Origin: VAYN01 sp963702075
GTDB taxonomy: Bacteria; Actinomycetota; Thermoleophilia; Solirubrobacterales; 70-9
Reading direction: 5' to 3'
Assembly: GCA_963702075.1 (NCBI GenBank)
Contig: OY969703.1
Coordinates: 186,001 to 250,000 of the forward strand
DNA length: 64,000 nucleotides
Program-made: the position numbers and the translations under genes
Shown here: piece by piece, positions 41,330-47,982 of the stretch
How the letters are laid out: each line of letters opens with the position of its first letter
Position numbering within the stretch: the stretch's first letter is position 1
The notes under the pieces: model-generated
Databases searched by the model: none
What the model was told of the DNA's origin: nothing
Seen by the model: the letters and a program-made list of their open reading frames with translations, nothing else

Positions 41330-42409
41330 GTGGCCAGCTTCGACGCTATCGCGGACCTGCCGCTTGAGATCGAGAGTTGCGAGTTCGAGGGGCTCGAAAT
41401 CACGATGGGGTCTTTCGAACGCCTGACGACGATCGTCAAGCTGCGCGGTGGTGGTGAGGATGGGATCGGTGAGGACGTTGTCTATGACGCGGTCGATCAC
41501 ATCGGGCAGCAGAGCCACGGGCCACCGGAGGGGCTGAGCGGGAAGTTCACTTTTGCCGAGTTCTCCGAGCGGCTGGATGGGGTCGACCTTTTCCCGGCGG
41601 GGGAGCCGGAGCGGGAAGAGGTCTCTCGCGACTACCGGCGTTGGGCATTTGAGTCGGCGGCGTTGGACTTGGCGCTGCGGCAGGCAGGCACCAATCTCGC
41701 CGCGGTGTTGGGGCGGAAGCCGCGGCCGGTGAATTTCGTCAACTCGATGCGGCTGGCTGGCTGGGAAGAGGGGGCTCGCTCCTCGATCGAGCCCCTGCGG
41801 GCGCGGCTTGCCGCCTATCCGATGCTGCGTTTCAAGCTCGACGCGACCAACGACTGGGACGACGAGCTGATCGCGGCGCTGGTCGAGACCGGCGCCGTCG
41901 ACTCGATCGACCTCAAGGGCTTCTACAAAGGGACGCCGGTCGACGTCGAGACCGACCCAGAGCTTTACCGGAGGCTGATCGAAGCCTTCCCGGACGCCTG
42001 GCTCGAGGACCCGGACGTGACTGACGAGACGCGGCCGGTGCTGGAGCCGGTCGCCGAGCGGGTCACCTGGGACGCGCCGATCCACTCGATTGCCGACATC
42101 GAGGCGATGCCGTGGTCGCCGCCGAGGACGGTCAACGTCAAGCCCTCGCGCTTCGGCCCGATCCGCAACCTCTTCGCCGCCTACGACTACTGCGAGGAGC
42201 GCGGGATCGGCGCCTACGGCGGCGGCCAGACCGAGCTCGGCCAGGGCCGCGGGCAGATCCAGTACCTCGCCTCGATCTTCCACCCCGACACGCCCAACGA
42301 CGTCGCCCCCGGCGGCTACAACGACCCCGAGCAGGCGACGAAGCCGGGCCTGCCGACGAGCCCCCTGGAGCCGGCGATCGCGGAGACCGGCTTCCGCTGG
42401 AAGCTTTAG
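41330..42409 (+). CDS. Enolase-superfamily (mandelate racemase/muconate lactonising-like) enzyme
   Basis: A 359-residue protein with an enolase-superfamily arrangement. The N-terminal capping domain (about 1-125) is followed by a TIM-barrel with a KLDATND strand (candidate Lys base), acidic metal ligands at strand ends (IDLKGFY and WLEDPD), NVKPSRFG as the opposite-face Lys segment, and YGGGQTELGQGRGQIQYLAS near the C terminus. The reaction cannot be assigned; dipeptide epimerase, muconate or sugar-acid dehydratase subgroups are all possible. It starts at GTG. It is a single gene 86 bp upstream of the ferritin gene. Confidence 0.75.
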   Translation: MASFDAIADLPLEIESCEFEGLEITMGSFERLTTIVKLRGGGEDGIGEDVVYDAVDHIGQQSHGPPEGLSGKFTFAEFSERLDGVDLFPAGEPEREEVSRDYRRWAFESAALDLALRQAGTNLAAVLGRKPRPVNFVNSMRLAGWEEGARSSIEPLRARLAAYPMLRFKLDATNDWDDELIAALVETGAVDSIDLKGFYKGTPVDVETDPELYRRLIEAFPDAWLEDPDVTDETRPVLEPVAERVTWDAPIHSIADIEAMPWSPPRTVNVKPSRFGPIRNLFAAYDYCEERGIGAYGGGQTELGQGRGQIQYLASIFHPDTPNDVAPGGYNDPEQATKPGLPTSPLEPAIAETGFRWKL

Positions 42410-42495
42410 GGCGACCGAAAGCTCACTTCGGCCAGCCGAATTCGGACTTTCAGTTACGTTGGAGCGCGCCCGCCCCTCCGCGACAAGGAGCAGAG

Positions 42496-43023
42496 ATGCC
42501 CGACAAGTCTTTCGCCGACGCGCTCAACGAGCAGATCTCGAATGAGTTCGCCGCCTCCCAGCAGTACGTAGCCGCTGCCGTCTACTACGACGCCGAAACC
42601 CTGCCCCGCCTTGCCGCCTTCTTTTACCGCCAGGCGCTGGAGGAGCGCGAGCACGCGATGATGATGATCCGGTACCTGCTCGACGTGGGCGAGCCGATCC
42701 ACATCCCAGATGTCAAGTCGCAGCAGACGACCTTCGCCGACGGGAGCGCTCCGGTACGGATGGCCTTGCAGCAGGAGCAGCGGGTCAGCGATGAGATCTT
42801 CGGCCTCTTCGAGCTTGCCCGCGAGCTCAAGGACTATCGGGCCGAGCAGTTCCTGCAGTGGTTCGTCAAGGAGCAGGTGGAGGAGGTCTCGCTGATGGGC
42901 GATCTCCTCAACGTCGTCGAGCGCTCCCGCGACAACCTCCTCCTCGCCGAGGACTACATCGCCCGCGAGAAACTCGGCGAAGAGAGCGGCGACCCGACCG
43001 CGCCACCGGCAGCCGGGGAGTAG
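42496..43023 (+). CDS. Ferritin
   Basis: A 175-residue classical bacterial ferritin storing iron in a 24-mer cage. Ferroxidase-site residues are in NEQISNEFAASQQYVAAAVYY (Glu near residue 15), ALEEREHAMMMIRYL (Glu and His near 50) and KEQVEEVSLMGDLL (Glu near 124). The start at 42496 has AAGGAG five bases upstream. The MntR-like regulator at 2 kb is too distant to link. A strong bidirectional hairpin follows immediately after its stop. Confidence 0.9.
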   Translation: MPDKSFADALNEQISNEFAASQQYVAAAVYYDAETLPRLAAFFYRQALEEREHAMMMIRYLLDVGEPIHIPDVKSQQTTFADGSAPVRMALQQEQRVSDEIFGLFELARELKDYRAEQFLQWFVKEQVEEVSLMGDLLNVVERSRDNLLLAEDYIAREKLGEESGDPTAPPAAGE

Positions 43024-43028
43024 GCGCT

Positions 43029-43064
43029 CCACAGCACCTGAGGGCGGACCCTCAGGTGCTGTGG
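43029..43064. terminator. Bidirectional terminator hairpin after ferritin
   Basis: A perfect 16-bp stem (ccacagcacctgaggg and its complement) with a CGGA tetraloop, between the convergent ferritin and coiled-coil genes. It overlaps the last codons of the latter. Confidence 0.75.
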
Positions 43065-43363
43065 GCGATGACATTCCCGGCGAGCATCACCACCAGGACG
43101 ATCAACGCCCAGTAGAGGCGATCCATCCGGACATCCAATCGGTTCAGCCGCTCGTTGACTTCGGCAACGCTCTCCTTGGTGGCAACCCGCTCGAAGCGCT
43201 CGTCGACCTTGTCGAAGCGTTTGTCGACCTGTTCGAAGCGCTTGTCCACGTCGGCGAAGCGCTTGTCGACCTCGGCGAAGCCCTCTTTCATCCGCCCGTT
43301 CAGTTCGTCGAGCCTGTCGTCATTCCATTCGGTCATCGGCCTCTCCATCTCCAGTGCCTCCAT
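43052..43363 (-). CDS. Coiled-coil protein with C-terminal membrane anchor
   Basis: A 103-residue tail-anchored protein. Residues 24-78 form a heptad coiled coil containing four near-identical heptads VDKRFAD, VDKRFEQ, VDKRFDK, VDERFER. Residues 83-99 (LYWALIVLVVMLAGNVI) are a transmembrane helix at the C terminus. It probably forms a membrane-bound oligomer; no specific function is known. The heptads are matched at DNA level by 21-bp tandem repeats, suggesting expansion by slippage. M10 (MTEWNDD) is an alternative start. Confidence 0.7.
   Translation of the reverse strand: MEALEMERPMTEWNDDRLDELNGRMKEGFAEVDKRFADVDKRFEQVDKRFDKVDERFERVATKESVAEVNERLNRLDVRMDRLYWALIVLVVMLAGNVIAHST
43194..43277. 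repeat. 21-bp tandem repeat encoding coiled-coil heptads
   Basis: Four consecutive 21-bp units starting aagcg at 43194, 43215, 43236 and 43257, plus a partial fifth. Each encodes one heptad of the coiled coil on the minus strand. Confidence 0.85.
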
Positions 43364-43447
43364 GATGACAGAACCATAGACAAAAAGTTGCGACGTGATG
43401 CGCGCAAAAAGTAAATCTTCAGCGCCAACACTGATGTGGATGTGTGA

Positions 43448-44275
43448 CTAGCCGAGCCAGCCGGCGCGTTTGCGCATCGTTCTGATGCGGCGAAACTCGG
43501 CGATGTCCTCGCGCAGGGCGGCCGGAGCGGGGGCGGGAAGGAAGCGGGCGGGGAGCGGGGACTCGGTCACCTCGCCTTCGCGGGAGCTGACGCGGTAGGC
43601 GCGGGCGCCGCGGCGGGCGGTGAGGGCGGATGGGGTCCCCTCTCCCTCCCAGAGCAGGCCGGCGTAGTCGTCGAGGCCGTAGCCGCTCGGCATCCCGCCG
43701 GCGACGGCCTCCAGGTAGGCGGCGCGGCGCTCGGGTTCGTTGTTGTAGTGGACGCAGAGGCTGCCGGAGAGCATGGCCAGCCCCGCCGCGGCCCGGGGCT
43801 TGCCCGAGGACTTGGTGATCCCGGCCTCGAACCAGCACATCGCGCCGGCGCTCTGGCCGGCGAGGACGATCCCCTGGCGCCAGGCGAGGCTAAGGATCGA
43901 GGCGATGTCGTGGGCCTCCCAGACCGCCAGCAGGTTGACCAGGCTGCCGCCGCCGACGTAAATCAGGTCTTGGGAGAGGAGGTGGTCGCGCAACGCCATC
44001 GGCCGCCGCCCGAGCCGGAAGAGGGAGACGTCGGAGGGCTCGCAGGAGCGCTCGCCGAAGGCCGAATAGAAGCTGGCGATCTGCTCGGAGGTGTCGCCGC
44101 TGGCGGTCGGCAGGATGCAGATCCGCGGCCGCTCGCCGCCGCGCTCGCTGGCCAGCCGCAGCAGCAGCTCGCAGACCGCGCGGTCTGGAGGGCGGGCGCT
44201 GAACTCGTGGCCGCCGAGGGTGAGGATGCGCCGCACCGGCGTCGCCGCGGCAGGCAAGCGGCCGTTGCCGCTCAT
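43448..44275 (-). CDS. Peptidase S51 family protein (dipeptidase E/cyanophycinase-like), copy A
   Basis: A 275-residue class-I glutamine-amidotransferase-fold serine hydrolase of family S51. The nucleophile is in LAGQSAGAMCWF and the upstream strands read CILPTASGD and LIYVGGGSLVNLL; His in CVHYNN is a candidate triad residue. Known members cleave Asp-X dipeptides or cyanophycin. The ATG overlaps the stop of copy B by 4 bp. It is the last gene of an operon led by an ECF sigma factor. The two copies share the SQDLIYVGGGS and CWF segments but differ elsewhere, so substrates may differ. Confidence 0.82.
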   Translation of the reverse strand: MSGNGRLPAAATPVRRILTLGGHEFSARPPDRAVCELLLRLASERGGERPRICILPTASGDTSEQIASFYSAFGERSCEPSDVSLFRLGRRPMALRDHLLSQDLIYVGGGSLVNLLAVWEAHDIASILSLAWRQGIVLAGQSAGAMCWFEAGITKSSGKPRAAAGLAMLSGSLCVHYNNEPERRAAYLEAVAGGMPSGYGLDDYAGLLWEGEGTPSALTARRGARAYRVSSREGEVTESPLPARFLPAPAPAALREDIAEFRRIRTMRKRAGWLG

Positions 44276-45051
44276 CCGGCGGCGGAGGCAGCGGGGGAGG
44301 TCGAGAGCGCCTCCGGCACGGGGCCGGTGGGGAACGCTCCCGCCTCGCCAAGGTAGGTGGTCGCGATCTGCATCTCGACCACCCGGCGCTCCGCCATGTC
44401 GAGCCGGTAGCCCCGCGCCTCGGGCCGCGAGGCGACAACGCGGCTCAGCTCCTCGCCGACGAAATGGAGCGCTGCTCCGTCCTCGGCCGCGTAGCCGCCG
44501 CCCATTCCTTCCCGCAGAAAGCGAATGTAGGCGTCTTGCCGCCTGCCGCCCCGCTCGTAGTGGACGCAATTGCTGAACGGCAACAGGCCCAACCCACGCA
44601 CGCGTTTCGCCTCGCCGTGGAAGTTGCTGATCGCCTCGGCGAACCAGCAGAGCGAGCCGGCGGAGAGACCGCAGAGGATCACCCCGGATTCCCACGCCTC
44701 GCGCAGGATCGAGTCGATCCCGTGGGCGCGCCAGACCCCGAGCAGGCTGACGACGCTGCCGCCGCCGACGTAAATCAAATCCTGGGAGAGGAGATGCCGG
44801 CGCAGGTCGGCAGGCCCCTGCTCGCGACGGAAAAGCGAGATGTGGCTCGGTTCGCAGCGGTGGGCGGAGAAGGCACGGTAGAAGCGGACGATGTAGTGGT
44901 CGGCATCGCCGCTGGCCGAGGGCAGGAAGCAGACCCGCGGCCGCTCCGCCATGGTCAGGCCGAGCACGTAGTCGTCGAGCAAGGGGTTGCCCGATTCCAT
45001 TGAGAAGCCGCCACCGCCGAAGGCGACGATCTGCCGAGGGGTCGTCTCCAT
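44272..45051 (-). CDS. Peptidase S51 family protein, copy B
   Basis: A 259-residue paralogue of the downstream gene. Strand-loop motifs are CFLPSASGDADHYIVRFYR and QDLIYVGGGSVVSLLGVW, the nucleophile Ser is in LCGLSAGSLCWF, and the His candidate is in CVHYERGG. Soluble, without a signal peptide. It lies 53 bp downstream of the sigma gene and overlaps copy A, so sigma-B-A probably form one unit. The catalytic acid cannot be picked with confidence. ATG 45051 (METTPRQ) is chosen because the domain begins there, although the frame is open upstream into the sigma gene. Confidence 0.8.
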   Translation of the reverse strand: METTPRQIVAFGGGGFSMESGNPLLDDYVLGLTMAERPRVCFLPSASGDADHYIVRFYRAFSAHRCEPSHISLFRREQGPADLRRHLLSQDLIYVGGGSVVSLLGVWRAHGIDSILREAWESGVILCGLSAGSLCWFAEAISNFHGEAKRVRGLGLLPFSNCVHYERGGRRQDAYIRFLREGMGGGYAAEDGAALHFVGEELSRVVASRPEARGYRLDMAERRVVEMQIATTYLGEAGAFPTGPVPEALSTSPAASAAG

Positions 45052-45104
45052 GACGAAATGTTCGTCGCGACGGCCGCCGCCGTCCTTGTACAGCGGTCCG
45101 AACT

Positions 45105-45617
45105 TCAGGTCGCGACGCTCGCCCCGGCGTACAGCAGGCGCAGCTTCGCGCGCGCTCGGTGCAGGCGCACCTTGACCGTGCCCTCGGGAACCCCAAGCCG
45201 GAGAGCGATCGCGGCCTGAGTCAGGTCCTCCTCGTAGCGCATCTCCAGCAGCCGGCGGTCGCGCTCGCTCAAGGCCTCCATCGCCGCGTGGAGATCGGCC
45301 AGCTCGACCGCCGCCAGCACCCTCGCGTCTTCCTCTCCCTCGCTGAACTCGAGCGTCGATGTCGGGTCCGGCCGCACCCGTGCGTGCTGGCGAAACGCCT
45401 CGTTGCGGACGATCGCCGCCAGCCACTGGTTGCGGCGATCGGCATCGCGCAAAGTCGAGCGCCGACGCCAGGCGCGGAGCAAGGCATCCTGAGCTATGTC
45501 TTCAGCTTCGCTCGGATTGCTCGCATAGCGATAGGCCAACCGAAGACAGACCCTGTGCGCCTCACCCCACTCCCAGCCGTCGTCGTTCCCGCGACGATGC
45601 TCTTCCGGAGTGTTGAT
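45105..45617 (-). CDS. ECF sigma factor, apparent ATC start
   Basis: A short ECF-type sigma factor. Region 2 reads AYRYASNPSEAEDIAQDALLRAWRRR, and region 4 reads LSERDRRLLEMRYEEDLTQAAIALRLGVPEGTVKVRLHRARAKL. The first standard start (TTG 45539) would cut off region 2.1. The same frame continues upstream as EWGEAHRVCLR, giving good sigma sequence, back to a TAG stop. The only sensible initiation point is ATC at 45617 (ATC AAC ACT CCG GAA GAG), six bases after a TAGGTT box. This makes a 170-residue protein. No anti-sigma gene is adjacent; the two S51 peptidase genes follow. Confidence 0.75.
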   Translation of the reverse strand: MNTPEEHRRGNDDGWEWGEAHRVCLRLAYRYASNPSEAEDIAQDALLRAWRRRSTLRDADRRNQWLAAIVRNEAFRQHARVRPDPTSTLEFSEGEEDARVLAAVELADLHAAMEALSERDRRLLEMRYEEDLTQAAIALRLGVPEGTVKVRLHRARAKLRLLYAGASVAT

Positions 45618-45623
45618 TAAACG

Positions 45624-45629
45624 AACCTA
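45624..45629 (-). promoter_or_regulatory. Leaderless -10 box of the ECF sigma gene
   Basis: TAGGTT on the minus strand, six bases before the proposed ATC start codon. The spacing is the same as for TACAAT-ATG at 49.45 kb and TATCTT-GTG before the DUF1385 gene. Confidence 0.4.
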
Positions 45630-45708
45630 CACCGAACTAGTGCTCTCAACCGCTGGAATTTGTCCCGAACTTGGGAGTACGCCACCGTGCGTAGTGGCTG
45701 CGATTGGG

Positions 45709-46320
45709 TCAGCTTGGGCTCAGGCGGGCGAAGAAACCGAAGGCGGGGCCGGACGACTCGGTTAGCTCGAGGCCGGCCTCGGCTCCGAGGTGCTTGAGGC
45801 TGCTGCGGCTCGTGAAGTGGGGGTCGCCGAATAGCTCGCCTACCACGAGGCGACCGGTTGGCCTGAGGACGCGATGGATCTCCTGGAGGGCAGCTGCTCG
45901 ATCTGGGATCTCGCCAAGAACAGCGGTGAGGATGACCCCATCGATCGAGGCGTCCTCATAAGGCAGCCGAGTCGCGTCGCCCTGGGTCGGGATGAGGTTG
46001 GTGAGGGCGCGCTCGCTTGCGGCTCGCATCGTGTGGTCGAGGAACTTCTGTTGCAGGTCGAAGAGCTCCAGGGTGCCATCGGGCGCGACCCATTCGGCCA
46101 GCTCGCAGCTGTAGTAGCCGGTGCCTACGCCCAGCTCCAGGAGGCGCTCGCCGGGTTGGGGGCGCAGGACTTCCCGCAGGCGATCGCGGGTGATGAAGGG
46201 GTGCGGAGCTTCTACCCAGAAGCGCTGGCCGTAGGGGCAGGCCGAAGGGTTCTTGCGCCACCAGAGGGCAGCGGCCAGGGTCACAGCGGTGGCCGCGCCG
46301 AGCAGGTGTCGCGATCGCAT
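45709..46320 (-). CDS. Class I SAM-dependent methyltransferase with N-terminal membrane segment
   Basis: A 203-residue methyltransferase (Methyltransf_11/25 type). SAM-binding motif I is LLELGVGTGYYSCELAEW; motif II-like ELFDLQQKFLDHT and motif IV TAVLGEIPDRAAALQEIHRV follow. The N-terminal hydrophobic stretch (HLLGAATAVTLAAALWW) may anchor it in the membrane. The substrate is unknown. The start is at ATG 46320. It lies 7 bp downstream of the 73-residue gene and may belong to the epimerase cluster. Confidence 0.8.
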   Translation of the reverse strand: MRSRHLLGAATAVTLAAALWWRKNPSACPYGQRFWVEAPHPFITRDRLREVLRPQPGERLLELGVGTGYYSCELAEWVAPDGTLELFDLQQKFLDHTMRAASERALTNLIPTQGDATRLPYEDASIDGVILTAVLGEIPDRAAALQEIHRVLRPTGRLVVGELFGDPHFTSRSSLKHLGAEAGLELTESSGPAFGFFARLSPS

Positions 46321-46327
46321 CGTCCGC

Positions 46328-46549
46328 CTAGGCGCCGAGGCCGAAGCCGACCCGGTGCTCGCCCGAATCGACTCGAAGGAACTGGACCTTGCCCAGATAC
46401 AGGGCGATCGTCCCGTCTTCGGTCGGCAGGTCGTACCAGCCGCCCTGGTCGAGCTGCGCCCGCAGATCCTGCACATCCCCCTCGGCGAGACGGAGGGAGA
46501 TCACCTGCCCGCCCTCGAAGCCGATCTCGACTCGCTGCGCATCTACCAT
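46328..46549 (-). CDS. Small conserved-looking protein of unknown function
   Basis: A 73-residue protein (VDAQRVEIGFEGGQVISLRL at the N terminus) predicted to be mostly beta-strand; the pattern QGGWYDLPTEDGTIALYLG suggests a small barrel. It starts at ATG 46549, sharing one base with the stop of the methylmalonyl-CoA epimerase gene, so the two are translationally coupled. I do not recognise the family. Confidence 0.55.
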   Translation of the reverse strand: MVDAQRVEIGFEGGQVISLRLAEGDVQDLRAQLDQGGWYDLPTEDGTIALYLGKVQFLRVDSGEHRVGFGLGA

Positions 46550-46959
46550 CAGTGACCCCCCGCGGGTTCGACGATCTCGGTCAGGACCCCGCCGGTCGAG
46601 CGGGGGTGGAGGAAAGCGACGCGGCTGTCGCGGATGCCGACCCGCGGCTCGGAGTCGATCAGCGCCAGCCCGGCGGCGGCGATGCTCTCCAGGGTCGCGT
46701 CGATGTCGTCGACCGCGTAGGCGACGTGGTGCAGGCCGGCGCCGTTCTTGGCCAGGTATTTGCCGACGGGCGTGTCGGGGCCGAGCGGCGCCAGCAGCTC
46801 GACGTGGCCCTCGCCGACATCCAGCAGAACTGCCTCGACCCCCTGCTCCTCCACCGTCTCGCGGTGGGCGAGCTCCATCTCGAAGCTGTCCTGGTAGAGG
46901 GCGATCGCGGCGTCGATGTCCTCGACGGCGACTCCGATGTGGTCGATGCGGCCGAACAC
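46549..46959 (-). CDS. mce: Methylmalonyl-CoA epimerase
   Basis: A 136-residue vicinal-oxygen-chelate enzyme interconverting (2R)- and (2S)-methylmalonyl-CoA. Metal ligands expected by family are visible: His in RIDHIGVAVED, Gln/Glu in the mid strand GHVELLAPL, His in GLHHVAYAVDD and Glu in LTEIVEPAG. The length is normal. It fits downstream of propionyl-CoA carboxylation by the carboxylase alpha chain at 13.4 kb. It is coupled to a 73-residue unknown gene and lies 11 bp downstream of the DUF1385 gene. Confidence 0.9.
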   Translation of the reverse strand: MFGRIDHIGVAVEDIDAAIALYQDSFEMELAHRETVEEQGVEAVLLDVGEGHVELLAPLGPDTPVGKYLAKNGAGLHHVAYAVDDIDATLESIAAAGLALIDSEPRVGIRDSRVAFLHPRSTGGVLTEIVEPAGGH

Positions 46960-46970
46960 GGGGGCGGAGT

Positions 46971-47774
46971 CTATGCGGCCTCGGCCCGGAGGATCTCCTC
47001 CAAGGCCGCGACCGCGACGTCGAGCTGCTCGGGCGTCGGCTCCTTCGTCGCCCAGTGGCGCTGGATCTCGCGGCCGGGAGTGTGGAAGGCCTCGGCCAGC
47101 GGGTCGCCGTGATGGCGGTCGCTCCAGGCGAAAGCCTCGACCGCGATCGAGGCGCCGCCGAGGGCGACGCCGGCGCGAACGGCGGGGCTCGGTTTCTCGA
47201 CCAGTCGCTCAAGCAGCACCGTGCCGCCGGCCGAGAGCAGCATCATCGGGACGATCAGGTTGGAGCCACAACGGTCGTGCTCTTTCGGCACCGAGGCAAC
47301 GTCCTCGACCTTGCCGCGCTCGTAGGCGGCGATCGTCTTGTGCTCGGCGCCGTGGTAGGCGGCGAGATCGCGATCGGCCAGCGCTACCAGCGCCGGCACC
47401 GCCCCGATCGCCTGCACGATCCCCTCGCGGACCGCCGTCGCCGGCGCCCGTTTGCGCAACAGCGAGGTGGCGAGGATCGTCGCCGTGGCCGCGGCGAGCA
47501 CGCGGCGATCCTCGAACGGCATCCGCGCCGAGGGCAGGCGCCGGCGCGCCAGCGGCAGCACCATCAGAGCCTCCGCCAGTTTCACCGGGCCGCGCAGGCC
47601 GGGTAGCTTCGCGACCAGCGCCGGGGCCAGCTCCGGCTTGCGCTCGGAGGCGACTTCGATGCTGCCGTCGCGCTTGCGAACCGCCGCCGCCCAGTGGGTC
47701 GGTCCGTGAATCAGCAGCCCGTTGCGAAGGGCCATGCCGCCGAGGCGGAGCCGCTCAGATTGGTTCTCAGGCAC
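46971..47774 (-). CDS. DUF1385 (YqhQ-type) membrane protein
   Basis: A 267-residue DUF1385 protein. Family motifs are GGMALRNGLLIHGPTHWAAA, the histidine-rich YHGAEHKTIAAYE and the HDRCGSNLIV segment, which together suggest a metal site. Helices around residues 125-145 and 195-240 suggest membrane association. The molecular role is unknown. The start is taken as GTG 47774 (MPENQSERLRLGG), since TATCTT lies six bases upstream; 30 in-frame codons further upstream lack this support. Confidence 0.8.
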   Translation of the reverse strand: MPENQSERLRLGGMALRNGLLIHGPTHWAAAVRKRDGSIEVASERKPELAPALVAKLPGLRGPVKLAEALMVLPLARRRLPSARMPFEDRRVLAAATATILATSLLRKRAPATAVREGIVQAIGAVPALVALADRDLAAYHGAEHKTIAAYERGKVEDVASVPKEHDRCGSNLIVPMMLLSAGGTVLLERLVEKPSPAVRAGVALGGASIAVEAFAWSDRHHGDPLAEAFHTPGREIQRHWATKEPTPEQLDVAVAALEEILRAEAA

Positions 47775-47805
47775 CGGTCCAAGATAGGCGATCGGTCGCG
47801 CTGGC

Positions 47806-47845
47806 AAAACGAGAGGGCGTCGAGCCCAGTCAACTCGACGCCCTC
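47806..47845 (-). terminator. Intrinsic terminator on the minus strand
   Basis: A 12-bp perfect stem (gagggcgtcgag / ctcgacgccctc, loop of 9) followed on the minus strand by TCGTTTT. It ends transcription from rarA or from the small RNA candidate before the DUF1385 promoter. Confidence 0.7.
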
Positions 47846-47945
47846 GCTCCCCCCTGTTGTGCAACAGACCGGGCCGGAGGCCCCCAGTCCTGGCCTCCGG
47901 TCCGGGTGTCGGCTCTCCCTGGCTTTAGCTTGGGATGCCGACCTA
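47806..47945 (-). ncRNA. Structured intergenic region, candidate small RNA or RarA 3' UTR
   Basis: The 208-bp gap between rarA and the DUF1385 gene holds four consecutive hairpins when read on the minus strand: gtcggc...gccgac (47942-47908), an about 15-bp stem near ggcctccgg (47907-47868), ctgttg-tg-caacag (about 47867-47854), and a perfect 12-bp stem (47845-47813) followed by TCGTTTT. The last is a classic intrinsic terminator. TATAGG about 47946 could be a -10 element. The terminator lies upstream of the DUF1385 start, so this is a separate transcript end. It matches no RNA family I recognise. Confidence 0.35.
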
Positions 47946-47982
47946 TAAACACCACACCCGTACTGGAAGTTGCGCCGTCGTT

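Noticed and set aside
47806..47945. Known riboswitch or SRP/6S RNA
   Set aside because: None of the conserved cores I know (GGAAGGnAGCA of SRP RNA, cobalamin, SAM, glycine or c-di-AMP motifs) is present.
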